A DNA stretch of 64,000 nt from Alitta virens (lineage: Eukaryota; Annelida; Polychaeta; Phyllodocida; Nereididae), in NCBI GenBank assembly GCA_932294295.1, contig OW028585.1, positions 30,178,720 through 30,242,719 on the forward strand, written 5' to 3'. The notes beneath the pieces are model-generated. The model was given only the letters and a program-made list of their open reading frames with translations, did no database searches and had not been told where the DNA came from. Below, piece by piece: positions 48,819-60,089 of this stretch. The first letter of the stretch is position 1, and each line of letters begins with the position of its first letter. Both the position numbers and the translations under genes were made by a program.

Positions 48819-49430
48819 GCTCACCTAGGCTATAAAGAAAAGGGGATAGTAATAAACAACTGAAGTACATAATTATGCTTTCAAAATTTATTCTCTCCAG
48901 TCATTAAACAAGTCAACATATCAAACAATACAATGATATATAAATAAGGAGGGAAAAGTACTGTCAGTAAAAACTGATTAGACAACATTTGATGATAGTT
49001 ATGCATTCTTTACCTTATCAATTTAGGTGGTCATATCATCAATTAAGTCAACATTTATTAAACAATACCAAATGGGAGGAATACACTTTGGGAATATGAT
49101 AACAACTTGGACAATAATTTTGCCAATTCAAATGTTACACTTATGTACACTAATAAAATTTTTATTTCATACACTCATAAATGAGGTATAGCATTACATA
49201 AAGAAAAAGATATGTTTGTGTTAATAAAATAAAAATAAAAATATTGATGGTTTTATTATCATTATGTAATACATAAGAAATATAGCAAATCTCCTGGTTT
49301 GATAAAACACTGATGTCATTGTCCATGAACTTTCTGATGGCTTCTATTCTGCAGTGATCCTCTGTACTGTAAGAAAAGTAGTTCTGGAAAGTAAAACAGT
49401 TGTCACTCGATAGAGCATAGCAGTGTTTGA

Positions 49431-50018
49431 CAGGGTTCCACGGTCATGGAAAATCCCAGAAATTCTTGGAAAAATTGGTCGTCCATGGAAAGTCACGGGA
49501 AAAGTCATGGAATTTGAAATTTTGAAAAGGTCATGGAAAACCCATAGAATTTTCGACATTTTCATGCTAGTGTTTCCAACCACTGGGTCCCGGGTTCGAT
49601 TCCCGGTCGAGGCTAAGTTGAATGGCTGTTTCATCCTTCGTCTCATTGCCATGATCTCTGCCTGTCCTAATTAGCCCAACTGGTGCAGAAATACAGGACG
49701 TAAAGCCCTAATCACACACGCACGCACACACGCACGCACGCACACACACACACACACACACATGCTAGTGTTAACGGCATGTGCTTGGTTAATATTACTG
49801 GCCTGCATAAAGCATATGATGATCTGATGCAAAGTTTCGTGAAGCAAGGCATTGCCTGCAATAAAAAAGAGTGGTGAGGACGGCTGTTGTAATTTGCAAT
49901 CGTTGACCTTTTTGTGTGGATTTTATCAAAAGAAAGTCAGGGAAATTCTGTGAATGGTCATGGAAAATTCATGGAAAGGTCATGGAATTTAATTTCATGG
50001 TTTCTGTGGGAACCCTAG
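49431..50018. mobile_element. TIR element (CAGGGTTCC ends) carrying a SINE B
   Basis: Inverted ends CAGGGTTCCACGG / CTGTGGGAACCCTAG, with TTTGA on both outer sides (49426-49430, 50019-50023). The interior repeats TCATGGAAA. hAT-like by its CAGGG terminus but the apparent 5-bp duplication is atypical. Confidence 0.7.
49575..49760 (+). mobile_element. SINE B, truncated within the tRNA part, with target duplication
   Basis: Starts inside the anticodon region (TCCAACCACTGGGTCCC), retains a perfect B box, body and a (CA/CG)n tail. Perfect 12-bp duplication CATGCTAGTGTT at 49563-49574 and 49761-49772. Confidence 0.93.
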
Positions 50019-50696
50019 TTTGATGTATTGCATATTGTCTGAAATAATCGCCCTTTGATCATAAAATGCTCCTGTGGCAATAAACTTCATGTGTCATTTT
50101 CACTCCCTATCGTTGTTTTTAACATTTTTGTAAACATCTTACATATCTGATCATGGGGGTAAGTAATTCCAGACAACTGGAAGCAGCTTGCAATGTGTTG
50201 TATTAGGCAAGTTCAGTAACCTCCAAAAACATTTGTTCCACAATATGGTGTTTTAATAGGAGAGTCTACTTCCGCCTAATTCAGTAGTTTGCTATAACCC
50301 ATAATATACTACGATTTTCACTCTCTATTGTGGGAGGCGAATGCAGGGTCAGAATTCTAGTCTACATTTTAGCACAGCGGCAATGGGGCACCAACAAAAA
50401 CACTTCTATCAATAATGTGAAACACTCTTAACATTTGACAAAGCTGATACCATTGTGGAGCTTGGAGTCTCAGCTCTTCATATCTGAACTTTTTTTTAAA
50501 GTAAAGACAAGTTATCCAGCATCTGAGAGCATGTTTTTTTATTGGTTCGTGCTTTTCTCTGCAGCGGAACTCCATCAACGCATGTTAACATTGGCCAGAA
50601 TCCAGCACTGGAGAGCGGACGGCGGAACACTGAATCCTGGTCCTATTGTCTGCTTATGCCTGTGAATGGATGCATTAACTCCGTATAGCTAGTGTA

Positions 50697-51770
50697 TTAT
50701 ATAGTAGAGACCACTGATAGTGTACTCGAATTCTGCTGCGCATTTCCCAGGTTTGAATTCGTTCTGGGAGCCTTGCAACTCATCATTTCAAACAACTTGT
50801 TCCTGTACTCAGTGATGGTTGGGATGTAGACCAGAGGATTTACCATAGAATTAGCCATTGCCAGCCAACAGCAAATGAATTCCGCAGTGCGACTGTAGCT
50901 TTGTTCATATTTGAGTCTCCACGTCCAGACAAACGTGATGAATGGACACAAGCAGAAGTAGTAGCTGAAAGTCATGAAGATTAGTGTCTTCAAGATCTTT
51001 AAATGGCGTTTGGCGTTAGCTAGTTGAGTTTGATCACCCGTTATGTGAGCGCCTTCCACTCGTATTTGCTTCCTAGCAATCAGATAGATGCCAATGACGC
51101 TAACAAAGATGATCGCAGCGGGTAACAGACCAAATAGAAGCTGTAGAAGCGTGGTGATACTATTCGGTGATGATTTATAATTGCAGTAAAAGGCATATTC
51201 GTAAAACACAGGTTCACTTTCGATAGTTCTGAAGATTCCCCACGCGACACTTAGGACCCAAATTATAATTTGAATGATTATTCCCAGTTTAGGAGTCATG
51301 ATTACGACATACTTCAGCGGGTTCTTGATTTGACAAAACCGGTCAACGCACAGAAAAGCGATGTCACAGAAAGTCACCCCAGTTGCAGTAAATCCAATTA
51401 GAACTTCAACGAAACAATATAGACCGTCGCCTGAGATGTAAATTGTGGATGTAGCGACCATATATGAAAGTCGTGAAGTATTCAAAGTGCCAGTGAGGAT
51501 GTCGGTGAACGCCAACGAGATCATTGCACTTCTTGTGGCCTGAGGCAGACTTTCCAGTCTTGGTGTTATTAGTAATACTGTGATATTCAAAAGAATAGAA
51601 ATAACTGAAATTGCCCACATTACTGCCCATTGATAATATGTGGGAGGAGCTTGAAGACGTGGTCTGAATACATTTGCATAATCAAATGCTTCCTGTGTTG
51701 TGATTGGTCCGGCTTCGCAGCAGGTTGTGGTCATCGGCCAATCAGAATCCGCCCCTTGCTGTGCAGTCAT
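50697..51770 (-). CDS. class A (rhodopsin-like) G protein-coupled receptor, orphan
   Basis: Single-exon ORF of 357 residues, ATG 51770 to TAA 50699-50697. Seven hydrophobic segments; TM1 about 47-69 with the conserved N62, TM2 with LAFTD (D90), C119 and C196 for the extracellular disulphide, DRF (143-145) in place of DRY, TM6 CLCPF (P276), TM7 NPLVY (311-315). A 37-residue Ser/Asn-rich cytoplasmic tail follows, and the N-terminus has no signal peptide. Plasma-membrane receptor; ligand unknown, and I do not see features specific enough for an amine or peptide subfamily. An acceptor (TTTTTTCAAAG) lies 8 bases before the ATG, so the 5' UTR is probably spliced, likely from 58260-58360. A related broken copy sits at 63779-64000. 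Confidence 0.93.
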   Translation of the reverse strand: MTAQQGADSDWPMTTTCCEAGPITTQEAFDYANVFRPRLQAPPTYYQWAVMWAISVISILLNITVLLITPRLESLPQATRSAMISLAFTDILTGTLNTSRLSYMVATSTIYISGDGLYCFVEVLIGFTATGVTFCDIAFLCVDRFCQIKNPLKYVVIMTPKLGIIIQIIIWVLSVAWGIFRTIESEPVFYEYAFYCNYKSSPNSITTLLQLLFGLLPAAIIFVSVIGIYLIARKQIRVEGAHITGDQTQLANAKRHLKILKTLIFMTFSYYFCLCPFITFVWTWRLKYEQSYSRTAEFICCWLAMANSMVNPLVYIPTITEYRNKLFEMMSCKAPRTNSNLGNAQQNSSTLSVVSTI

Positions 51771-52375
51771 TGTTTAACCTTTGAAAAAAGAAAAGTCACA
51801 TTTCAAGTAAATTAATATAAGGTTACTGAGAGCTAATAAACATTGCACTATTTTACAGGCAAAATTGTGGTTATGATGCCAGAACAGTACTTGGGATTAA
51901 TTAAGTGGTTTCAGATTGTTGTGATCTTTCATGTAGCCTACTGGCATTACAGTGCACACACACTTGTATGGACATAGTGTGTCATCACCTCACAGCCCAG
52001 CGACCTAATTATGTACATGTTTTGCTCATTTACTCATCAAAGTAAATTAATCAATTTCTCTTATAGTCTATAGGCTGGCTTATGGTATTAAAGGTCTAAC
52101 GATGAAATAAGAGAATAATTAGATGTTCATGTGCTGAGTTTACACAATTCTTGTTCGGACAAGCAGTCAATTCAGAAAAATTGCCTAAACTAAATAAATA
52201 TGAATCCATTTCTCTTGTATTTTAAGAGGAGATTTCTTTAGTCTATACTCAGCCTATCGGCAAGATAGTTTAACCAATCAATTTGGTTAACTAGGTAAAC
52301 TAGCAAAGAATGTCCATAATTAGGTTGCTTGCGTAGGTGACAACACACAGTGTGAACTAGACTGAATCCAAACTG

Positions 52376-52500
52376 ATATAATAGGAAACACCATGTTACA
52401 CCATATTACACCATGTTACACTGTGCTACATTTTCGCCATGGGTGGGGTCTTTTACTTAACACACCAGTTTAACGTCTCATGCAGCTGGTCTTATTACTT
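52376..52500 (-). mobile_element. SINE A fragment
   Basis: Reverse partial copy: ACACCATGTTACA repeated, GCCATGGGTGGGGTCTTTTA. Local triplication of CCATGTTACA. Confidence 0.65.
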
Positions 52501-52549
52501 GGTACAGAAGATGTAGCTGCCAAAAGATGGCTTACACTAGATTGATTGG

Positions 52550-52735
52550 GGGTGGGGGCCTAGGTTGGTGGGTGCGCTGGGCTTCCAACCACTGGGTCTC
52601 GGGTTCAATTTCCGGTCGAGCCTATGTTGGATGGCTGTTTCATCCTTCATCTCATTGCCATGGTCCCTGCCTGTCCTAATTAGCCCATCTGGTGCAAAAA
52701 ATACAGGACATAAAGCCCTATTCCACCCAACCCAC
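52550..52735 (+). mobile_element. SINE B
   Basis: Near full length; B box GGGTTCAATTTCCGG is mutated. Flanked by ACTAGATTGATTGG / ACTAGGTTCATTGG (52536-52549, 52736-52749), an aged 14-bp duplication with two mismatches. Confidence 0.9.
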
Positions 52736-53060
52736 ACTAGGTTCATTGGTTATTTGGCAAATAGCAAGGTGGGTCATTCCATGTCAGATCAACCAATGAT
52801 CCCTGCATGACCCTCTTATATTCATTTCAGCTCTGTGTCTCTTGCCAATGTCCATTTTTTAAATTTTTTTTTTATTTACTGGTGTATAACTCCCAAACAA
52901 AACAGAATATTAGCCTCATTTTACATGCAGTTAATCTATATAATGTTGAAATACTTCAGAATAAATATCAAGTGATTCTAAAGATTGACAACTGTACGGT
53001 AAAGGTTCAAAGTATTGATTTTAGTTCAATAAGTTACCAAACTTCGGCAGGGCAGGGAGG

Positions 53061-53255
53061 GCGGAGGCCTGGCCCAGAGGTAGCGCTCTGGGCTTCCAAC
53101 CTCTGGGTCCCGGGTTCGATTCCCGGTCGAGCCTAAGTTAGATGGCTGTTTCATCCTTCGTCTCATTGCCATGGTCTCTGCCTGTCCTAATTAGCCCAAC
53201 TGGTGCAGAAATACAGGACGTAAAGCCCTAATCACCCACCCACCCACCACCTTAA
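53061..53255 (+). mobile_element. SINE B
   Basis: Full copy with intact boxes: CTGGCCCAGAGGTAGCGCTC, GGGTTCGATTCCCGG; tail (CCAC)n. Target duplication not resolved. Confidence 0.9.
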
Positions 53256-53599
53256 AAACTATCCAAATAAAATAAAATGCTTCTTAATGATGAATTAAAC
53301 AACAAAAATTGTCTAGATTGAACTAAATTATGAAATATCACAGGAATCTACTCGATCGGCTCTGTTTACATTTTAGCTAATTATGCATAGGAACGTACTG
53401 GAGAGCGTCGCGGATTCGCAACTTTAGAGTCCTTTTTATAAGAAATTAGATCAGAGTTGTTTCAATTCACACCATAACCGAACTACAAATACATTTTCGT
53501 GAAATCGGACGACAATTGAAGGAGCTGCTTAATAAAATGTATCACGAAGCGAGGACGCTAATGACGTTCATTTATGCCCCGTTTCATGTCATTGGCCAT

Positions 53600-53791
53600 A
53601 AAAGTAAGTGCAATGTAAACAAACCGGCAATTTTTGATGGCATGAAAAATTAAATGCCGGGTGAAGCTTATTTATTTCATAGAGAAACTGTGAACCCAGC
53701 AAAACTCAGATGGTAGGTAATCAGTATCAAGAAGAAAATGAATTGAATGTAATAGATTTTGGCCACTGTCATTTTGACAGACAGTGCACTT
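53600..53791. mobile_element. TTAA element, right end only
   Basis: Ends TTTTGACAGACAGTGCACTT then TTAA (53792-53795), matching the right end of 56200-56812. The segment GATGGCATGAAAAA also matches that element. Left end not found. Confidence 0.6.
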
Positions 53792-54276
53792 TTAAACACT
53801 AGACCATCTCAAAAGTGTGAAAATCTGTTTATTTTTTGTAGTTTGTATGCCAACAAGTGGAATGACATTTTATATGTTTGAATAATACCACAGTGATGGC
53901 ACTTGTGTGAGCTCTTAAGCCCCTGCGGTTAACCCGTGTTCAAGGCTGAATACTCCCTAGGCAGTTGAGAAAGACTCTACATTGGCCTGCCAGAGATGTT
54001 ATCGATAACAGACTATAAACCAGATTTACAAAACCCAAAAAACGATTGACTGGCTCATTTGCCATAATGAACTTTTTTTTTAATTGTTAATTCTGACCTG
54101 TGCTTGTTACTTGTGGCAGCCTGGTTTTTTACATTGCAACAAATCTAGCCAATAAGTATGGCTGCAGGGAAGCCACAGAAATATTTGGCCACACTGTTGG
54201 TTGCATCAGATTTCAATTATTTTGCAAATGTCATGCACATGTCACGTCCTGGCTGGTAGCGTAGGCATCAGCCAGG

Positions 54277-54775
54277 TATTAATCTTGGAACTATGCAACA
54301 TTGCTCTATAGGCGATGAAAGTAGCTCAATTACTGCACCCGTTGATTTCAACGTAGCGTAGCGGCGAACAAAGCAGTTCTTTAATTATCGCCGAGTCTGA
54401 CGTTGAATTGGGCAGGGGCCTAGCTCAGAGGTAGCGTTCTGGGCTTCCAACCGCTGGGTCCCGGGTTCTATTCGCGGTCGAGCCTAAGTTGGATGGCTGT
54501 TTCATCCTTCGTCTCATTGCCATGGTCTCTGCCTGTCCTAATTAGCCCAACTGGTGCAGAAATACAGGACGTAAAGCCCTAATCACCCACCCACCCTGAC
54601 GTTGAATTGCTTATCTTGCACAGAAACCTGCATGAATGTATTCTAATGGTTGGTATAAAATCATTTATGATGTTGAATTCCTTGCTCCCCGCGAAATCTA
54701 TCGGTCGCTCTGTGACAAGTCACATCGCCTTTTGAAATGAAACAAGCTGCTGCATTCAGTTACCAACAGGCAATA
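54277..54775. mobile_element. repeat family D, carrying a SINE B
   Basis: Second copy of the repeat in beta-catenin intron 8, interrupted at CTGACGTTGAATTG by the SINE at 54411-54595. Confidence 0.75.
54411..54595 (+). mobile_element. SINE B, full length with 14-bp target duplication
   Basis: GGCCTAGCTCAGAGGTAGCG head, anticodon-loop-like CTTCCAA (TCC, as in tRNA-Gly), TCCCGGGTTC, body, CCCACC tail. Perfect duplication CTGACGTTGAATTG at 54397-54410 and 54596-54609. Confidence 0.95.
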
Positions 54776-54826
54776 ATGACTTAAGTAATGGTTGCATCCC
54801 GAATAGGACTAACTTTTACTCCACTA

Positions 54827-55380
54827 GACATATTTACTAATTTGTTTTATTTGTTTATCTGCTTACTTCACCACATGACCTTTTCTATTGTTCTTTTGCA
54901 GGATATAACCAATGAAAATGTTAGTTAACTCCCTCCTGAGTGCAAACTGAACTGTTATGAGTAATAAAGGCCTTTAAAACAAAACAATCAAACAAATTAG
55001 TAAATATGCCTGATGGTGTATAAGTTGATTATATCCCTCGTAGTCGAAAATTAACAAACATTTTTGTTGCTTATATAACTAATGAAAAGTGATAGTTATT
55101 GCTGCTTGAGCTGATAACTGATTTTATCACCAGCGAATACTGCCTTCTGATTGGCTGAGGAGTGTCTCGAATGGTATTGTGGTAGTTAATTCCCCAAATT
55201 AATTCAAACTGTACTTTAACTGCTTAATAACAGCAGTTAAACAAAGTCGGGAGTTTTTTTAAAAAACATTTTATACAACCAACAAAAATGTTAGTTAACT
55301 CCTTCATATTCAGGATATAACTATTAGTATATTACTTATTTAAGCAAGACTAGTTTGCACTCAGGAGGGAGTTAACTCAG
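54827..55380. repeat. nested inverted repeats
   Basis: A 26-bp perfect inverted pair (54924-54949 against 55350-55375, core CTCCCTCCTGAGTGCAAACT) overlaps a second pair, CATATTTACTAATTTGTTT at about 54829 against its inverse at about 54991. AACAAAAATGTTAGTT also recurs at 55280 and, distantly, at 5433. Probably one or two foldback elements. Confidence 0.7.
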
Positions 55381-55649
55381 AACAATAGGTAAACTATATA
55401 TACGTAGGTGGAGTATAATTGCTTGAATGTAGGAAGTGTCTTTTCTAAAGTCCGTGAGCTTATCTTCTAACATTTACGAATGTCTCTGAGTGTCTCAGAA
55501 TATTTTCAATAAAGACTTCATAGAATTGCAGGAATTGTAGGATTGTATTAGGAATTATGGGTGTTGTCAGTATTAACAGGGGCATAATGAAATTGATACG
55601 ATTTATTGGGAATTATTGGTATTGTCCATATTAAGGGGACATATAAAAA

Positions 55650-55803
55650 ATAACGACTTATTGGGATATATGAAAATAACTAGGACTTATTGGGACATAT
55701 GGGGATTATAACTTGTTGGGACAGATGGGAATTATTAGAACTTGTTGGGACAGATGGGAATTATTAGAACTTATTGGGACATAATGGGAATAATCGGGGA
55801 CTT
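55650..55803. repeat. about 30-bp minisatellite
   Basis: Five diverged units of ACTTGTTGGGACAGATGGGA plus AATTATTAGA, ending just before a SINE C. Confidence 0.85.
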
Positions 55804-55809
55804 GAAGAG

Positions 55810-56065
55810 CCCTTGAAGGTCCCGGGCCTCCACGTGGCGAGGGTGGAAACACTTGGGGTGAAGTCCTCTATCCCCAGTGGCTAAAACAGGACAGTGCGCA
55901 TTGCACAAGCTGCTCCAGCTATCCAACGCAGACAATTATTGTTTTTTTGCATGCTTCTGGTTTCTACTACCAACTATAGATAATCAATCTTACCCTAGAG
56001 AGCCTCTACATAGCCCACTCAGGTGCTGATGAGGCGTTAAACAATAACACTAACTAACTAACTAA
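55810..56065 (+). mobile_element. SINE C
   Basis: Second copy of the family at 48457-48715, same (CTAA)n tail. It also abuts a minisatellite on its 5' side. No target duplication seen. Confidence 0.88.
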
Positions 56066-56199
56066 GTAGTACAGTTGTATTTCATGTGAGGTTAAACATG
56101 ATATCAGAAGCTTCAATCTTTTTTCACAAGGCATTATACCATGTCGGACTAGCACGGACTAGCTGTAGACATCACACACACTGAAAAACTACATGTTAA

Positions 56200-56812
56200 A
56201 GCGGCACTGTCTGTCAAATTTGCTATTTTGTAAGACTCAATCAAATAGTTCATGAATAACCTTTATTAATCAAGGCACACTAACTTTGTGTGATCTAATG
56301 ATTTTATCAGACATTAATTACCAAAAAAAAAATATCATACATTGAGACCAAAACATTGGAAACACAATGGAAATGACATCATCACCATTGTTTAGTAGGG
56401 GCGGGGGCCTATCTCAGAGGTAGCGCTCTGGCTTCCAACCGCTGGGTCCCGGGTTCGAATCCCGGTCGAGCCTAAGTTGGATGGCTGTTTCATCCTTCGT
56501 CTTATTGCCATGGTCTCTGCCTGTCCTAATTAGCCCATCAGGTGCAAAAATACAGGACGTTAAGCCCTAATCACCCACCCACCATTGTTTAGTATTGTGA
56601 TGTCATTACTGGGATGTTTACATATTGAGTTTTAGATGGCATGAAAAACTAATATTTAGATTATTTATTGTAAATTAAAACTAAATTGTTGACCAAAAAT
56701 GGGCATGTAATGGTATCATGAAACAAGAAGGCAGTATTGATTGATATCATTACTTTTATGTGTATTGATTATATCATTACTTTTATGTGCAAATTTGACA
56801 GACAGTGCACCT
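56200..56812. mobile_element. TTAA-flanked TIR element with SINE B inside
   Basis: Ends AGCGGCACTGTCTGTCAAAT and its inverse (TTTGACAGACAGTGCACCT), TTAA at 56196-56199 and 56813-56816. Contains a SINE B and a duplicated ATATCATTACTTTTATGTG. Kolobok/piggyBac-type target; no transposase. Confidence 0.85.
56398..56579 (+). mobile_element. SINE B, 15-bp target duplication
   Basis: Full-length copy in a TTAA element; perfect duplication CACCATTGTTTAGTA at 56383-56397 and 56580-56594. Confidence 0.95.
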
Positions 56813-56819
56813 TTAAATT

Positions 56820-58250
56820 CTTGATTAAAAAAAAAAATTATATGATCTGCAGAATTCAACCTTTGAATTTTATTTCGATTATCTGTGAAGGAGGCTCTTA
56901 CGGTAGCCTCAGAATTCTGACTTAGTGAGCGCCTTCTCAGCTACCTCCTATCAATAAATGTGTACTTTTTAATGCATATGTGACTATTGGCTGAAATAAA
57001 ATTGTTTGTCTGTTGTTGTATTCTGTGTTGTGGCATTATTGAAATTGCCGGATGACACCTGTGGCTACACCAAAAATAAAATAAAAAATAAAAATAAATA
57101 AGATCCTTGTTTTTATGCAATTATTTTACCTGTATAACTTAAACACAGTGCCATTACATCACCGAGTATCTAATATTACATTATGAGCTCAGGACTATAA
57201 ACAGCCATTGACATGGATCTTTAATATATAATTTTATTGACAGGATGTTATCATCATTGATACATTTGTTAAACACACAACATACAATAATAACATACAA
57301 TAATACAGTACTTTTACAGTAATAAGGTAATGGTACTAAAAGTGTTAAGCTAACAGTCTATATTAAATGTTGTAACTATGTATTTAACAGCAAGTTGGTC
57401 CCGGTTGTGACTAGTAAAAATACTAATAATAAAATACAATTTTACAATACACTCAAATAATAAAATTAAATTAAATATACAGACAAATATATACTGCTTG
57501 TGCAAGTGGTTGTAATCAATCTGGCTATCCATGTATGGATTAAAAATAATAGTATGTGGAGCCCAGGGGAAGGAAAAAAAAATCAATAAATAAATTTAGA
57601 GGACATGACATTTAATGATACTGAAGATTTTGGTAGCCACTAATCCAGATTTACTGATGTAGTAATTTAATCCTTTTTATTTCAATCCAATTCAATTTTT
57701 AAAACCAAGTTAACCTGGGTAATTAATTCTGACGTATCTCTTGCTTTTAAATATTCACTTAATATATTTTTAAGCTTTCAAAATGTACAATCTTTTCTTA
57801 TATGCTGTGTAATCTGATACATCATTTTGTAATACTTAATCTCATAAATGATGCTATAAATCTATCAATTCATGTTTCAATCTTATGTAGTAGCTATGAG
57901 TTGGGAGTTTTTAACGAAAAAGTAAAAGTAATTTGAAAAATAGTTATTAGAGTTTTAAAACTAAATGACACGACTTGATACACAGACATTTTTTCTCTTG
58001 GTAATAATTTGAATTCTGTAAACAAAGGAGCCGAATGAGCTATATAAGGATGCGGATTTTATAATATGTAACATCTTTTTCGGAAGTTTTAGAATAGAAT
58101 GTATGTAAATTCTACTTGCGGAATCACATGTTTCAGCACAGTAATTCATTGACAAAGAGTAACTTTCGGTGTAACTGCAGGTAAAAATATTAATTGAAGG
58201 GGCCACAAAGTACTCGATTCAGGGAATTTTGCATATGCAGACTAAGAAAA
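56820..58250. other. intergenic or GPCR 5' intron, nothing recognised
   Basis: AT-rich sequence with A-rich runs near 57070-57100. No exon-like coding seen. If the GPCR 5' exon at 58260-58360 is right, this is part of its intron. Confidence 0.4.
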
Positions 58251-58259
58251 TGATCTTAC

Positions 58260-58360
58260 CTGTCAAAGGAAGCTGAACCAACTTGAATCAGCAGAAAGCT
58301 GTAGTGTCCAGGAAGTCAAAAACGTTGGTCAAGAAATTGAGAACAATGTGCCAGGTCTGT
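58260..58360 (-). other. candidate GPCR 5' UTR exon
   Basis: Minus-strand sequence ends in a strong donor (TTTGACAG|GTAAGATC at 58260/58259). A TATA element lies about 30 bases upstream of a plausible start near 58360. It would splice to the acceptor at 51779, a 6.5-kb intron. Upstream limit approximate; no ATG is needed from it. Confidence 0.4.
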
Positions 58361-58383
58361 GATTTCTGCTATCTATTGCCTCT

Positions 58384-58396
58384 CATATATATTATG
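58384..58396 (-). promoter_or_regulatory. TATA box, candidate GPCR promoter
   Basis: CATAATATATATG on the minus strand, 25-30 bases before the proposed start site. Confidence 0.35.
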
Positions 58397-60089
58397 TATG
58401 CAGCCTGCAGTGATGTCACTGCCAAAACTGCTTCATAGCAGACATTTTTGTTATTGTTAGTTTCTAGTGGTCATGAAGCCAGTTTTGCCCTGTTTTGTTC
58501 TATCCGGTTGTGATTATTGGCCATCTCTGAATGTTATAGTAAAACTTTTTGAAAGAGGTTTGTCAACCCCAATGCTGCCAGGTGCCAGAACCGTCTGGCT
58601 ATAGCTGGCTACTCAAAGCGGGATCTAAAAGCATATCAGCTAAATTTCATACATTTACCAAGGTTTATATTTTTTGGTGAAAGCCGACTATAGGCTAGAG
58701 TAGACAGAAGAAGCTGGCTTTAGCCAGGTAATAGCTACAGCCAGATATACAGTGCCTCAAAAAAGTGATGGAACAGACATGCATGGGGGGTTTTTTTTTA
58801 CATTCTCTGTAGAAATGGAGGTTCAAAAATTAAGACTGCCTGTTTCACGGTGTTCTGTTGAATGCTGTGAGAATGTTTGTAATTTGTGTTATCCTTCCAT
58901 GCATGATTAAGCACACAGTTACACAAAAAGCGTTGAACCATGTCACAGAGGACTCAAAAAAGTCTTGGGACACCTTAAGAATTAAGTCTTAATTGATTGC
59001 TAGACACTAATCTGCTACTATGCTTGAGGTTAAACCATTATTTTTAGGTCCAGGCTATCACCACAAGTGACACTGAGTGAGGAGAGACTGTCAATTCTGA
59101 AAGGATGCCAAGAAAACAATTGTTTAAAAATTTAAAGCACAATAATAAGTCTGGAAAATGGAAAACAATATCATTAGCAACATCTTTAAATTGTTGAAAG
59201 TTGCTAAGACCATTGTGCGCAATGTCCTACAGAAGTTCAAGCAAACTGCCAGAACATCCAACCCTTCCGAAATCAGGGCGTCCAGGGGCAACTTCAGCTA
59301 CCATGCCATAAGGCGGATGGTGAAGAAAACCCCCAAACTAACTGCCCCTGAGGTCAACCAATCATTGAAGGATGCAGGAATAACCATCAGTGACCAAACC
59401 ATAAGGAATAGGTTACATGATGCAGTGTTCATGGGACGTTGGGCACGCTGCTAAGTCCTGAGAAGTGCAAGGAACAGAAGAGCAAGGCTAGAATTCGCAA
59501 GGGCACATGTTAATAAACTCGCATATTACAGGGAAAAGGTCCTATGGACTGCTGAAACTAAAATAAACATAATGGCAAGTGCACTATGTGGAGACCAAAG
59601 GACAAAGCTGATGATGCAAGGTATACCTGTGCATCTGTGAGGCAAGGAGGAGGTAGTGTTATGGCCTGGGCATGTATTACTGCCAAAGGACCTGTTGACC
59701 TGTTCTTCATTGATGACATAACTAAAGATGAATCTAGCATAATGGATGGCAACAACTACAGGAAGATATTGAGCAAGTACATTGAGCCAAATGGAAAAAT
59801 CTTGCTGGCAGGGGCTTAATTGTGCAGTCTGACAAAGACCTAGCCAGAACCGACCTACATTGCATTAGATGCGATGTAGGGTCGGAACGCCTGCTATAGG
59901 AATTCATGGACATTCAAATTTACGACACATTTTTCTCAATAAACACGTTAGCATACCTTATTTCGTCATTATGTACAGGAGTACTACTCCGTTTACTACT
60001 TGCACGCAGATTTTAACTGAAAAAGCCACTGAAAATATCCTTTTCAAGAGCATTTTAAAATTCACGTTCGCTTCGTTCATGCTTTCACC

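Noticed and set aside
49423..49674. 83-codon ORF (reads VPRSWKIPEILGKIGRPWKV)
   Set aside because: Lies wholly in the TIR element and its SINE; reflects TCATGGAAA repeats.
52565..52810. ORFs at SINE B copies on both strands
   Set aside because: Same translated words recur at every SINE B copy; repeat artefacts.
54411..54485. tRNA-Gly genes in the SINE B heads
   Set aside because: A and B boxes and T arm look real but acceptor and anticodon stems do not close, and each is followed by the same SINE body.
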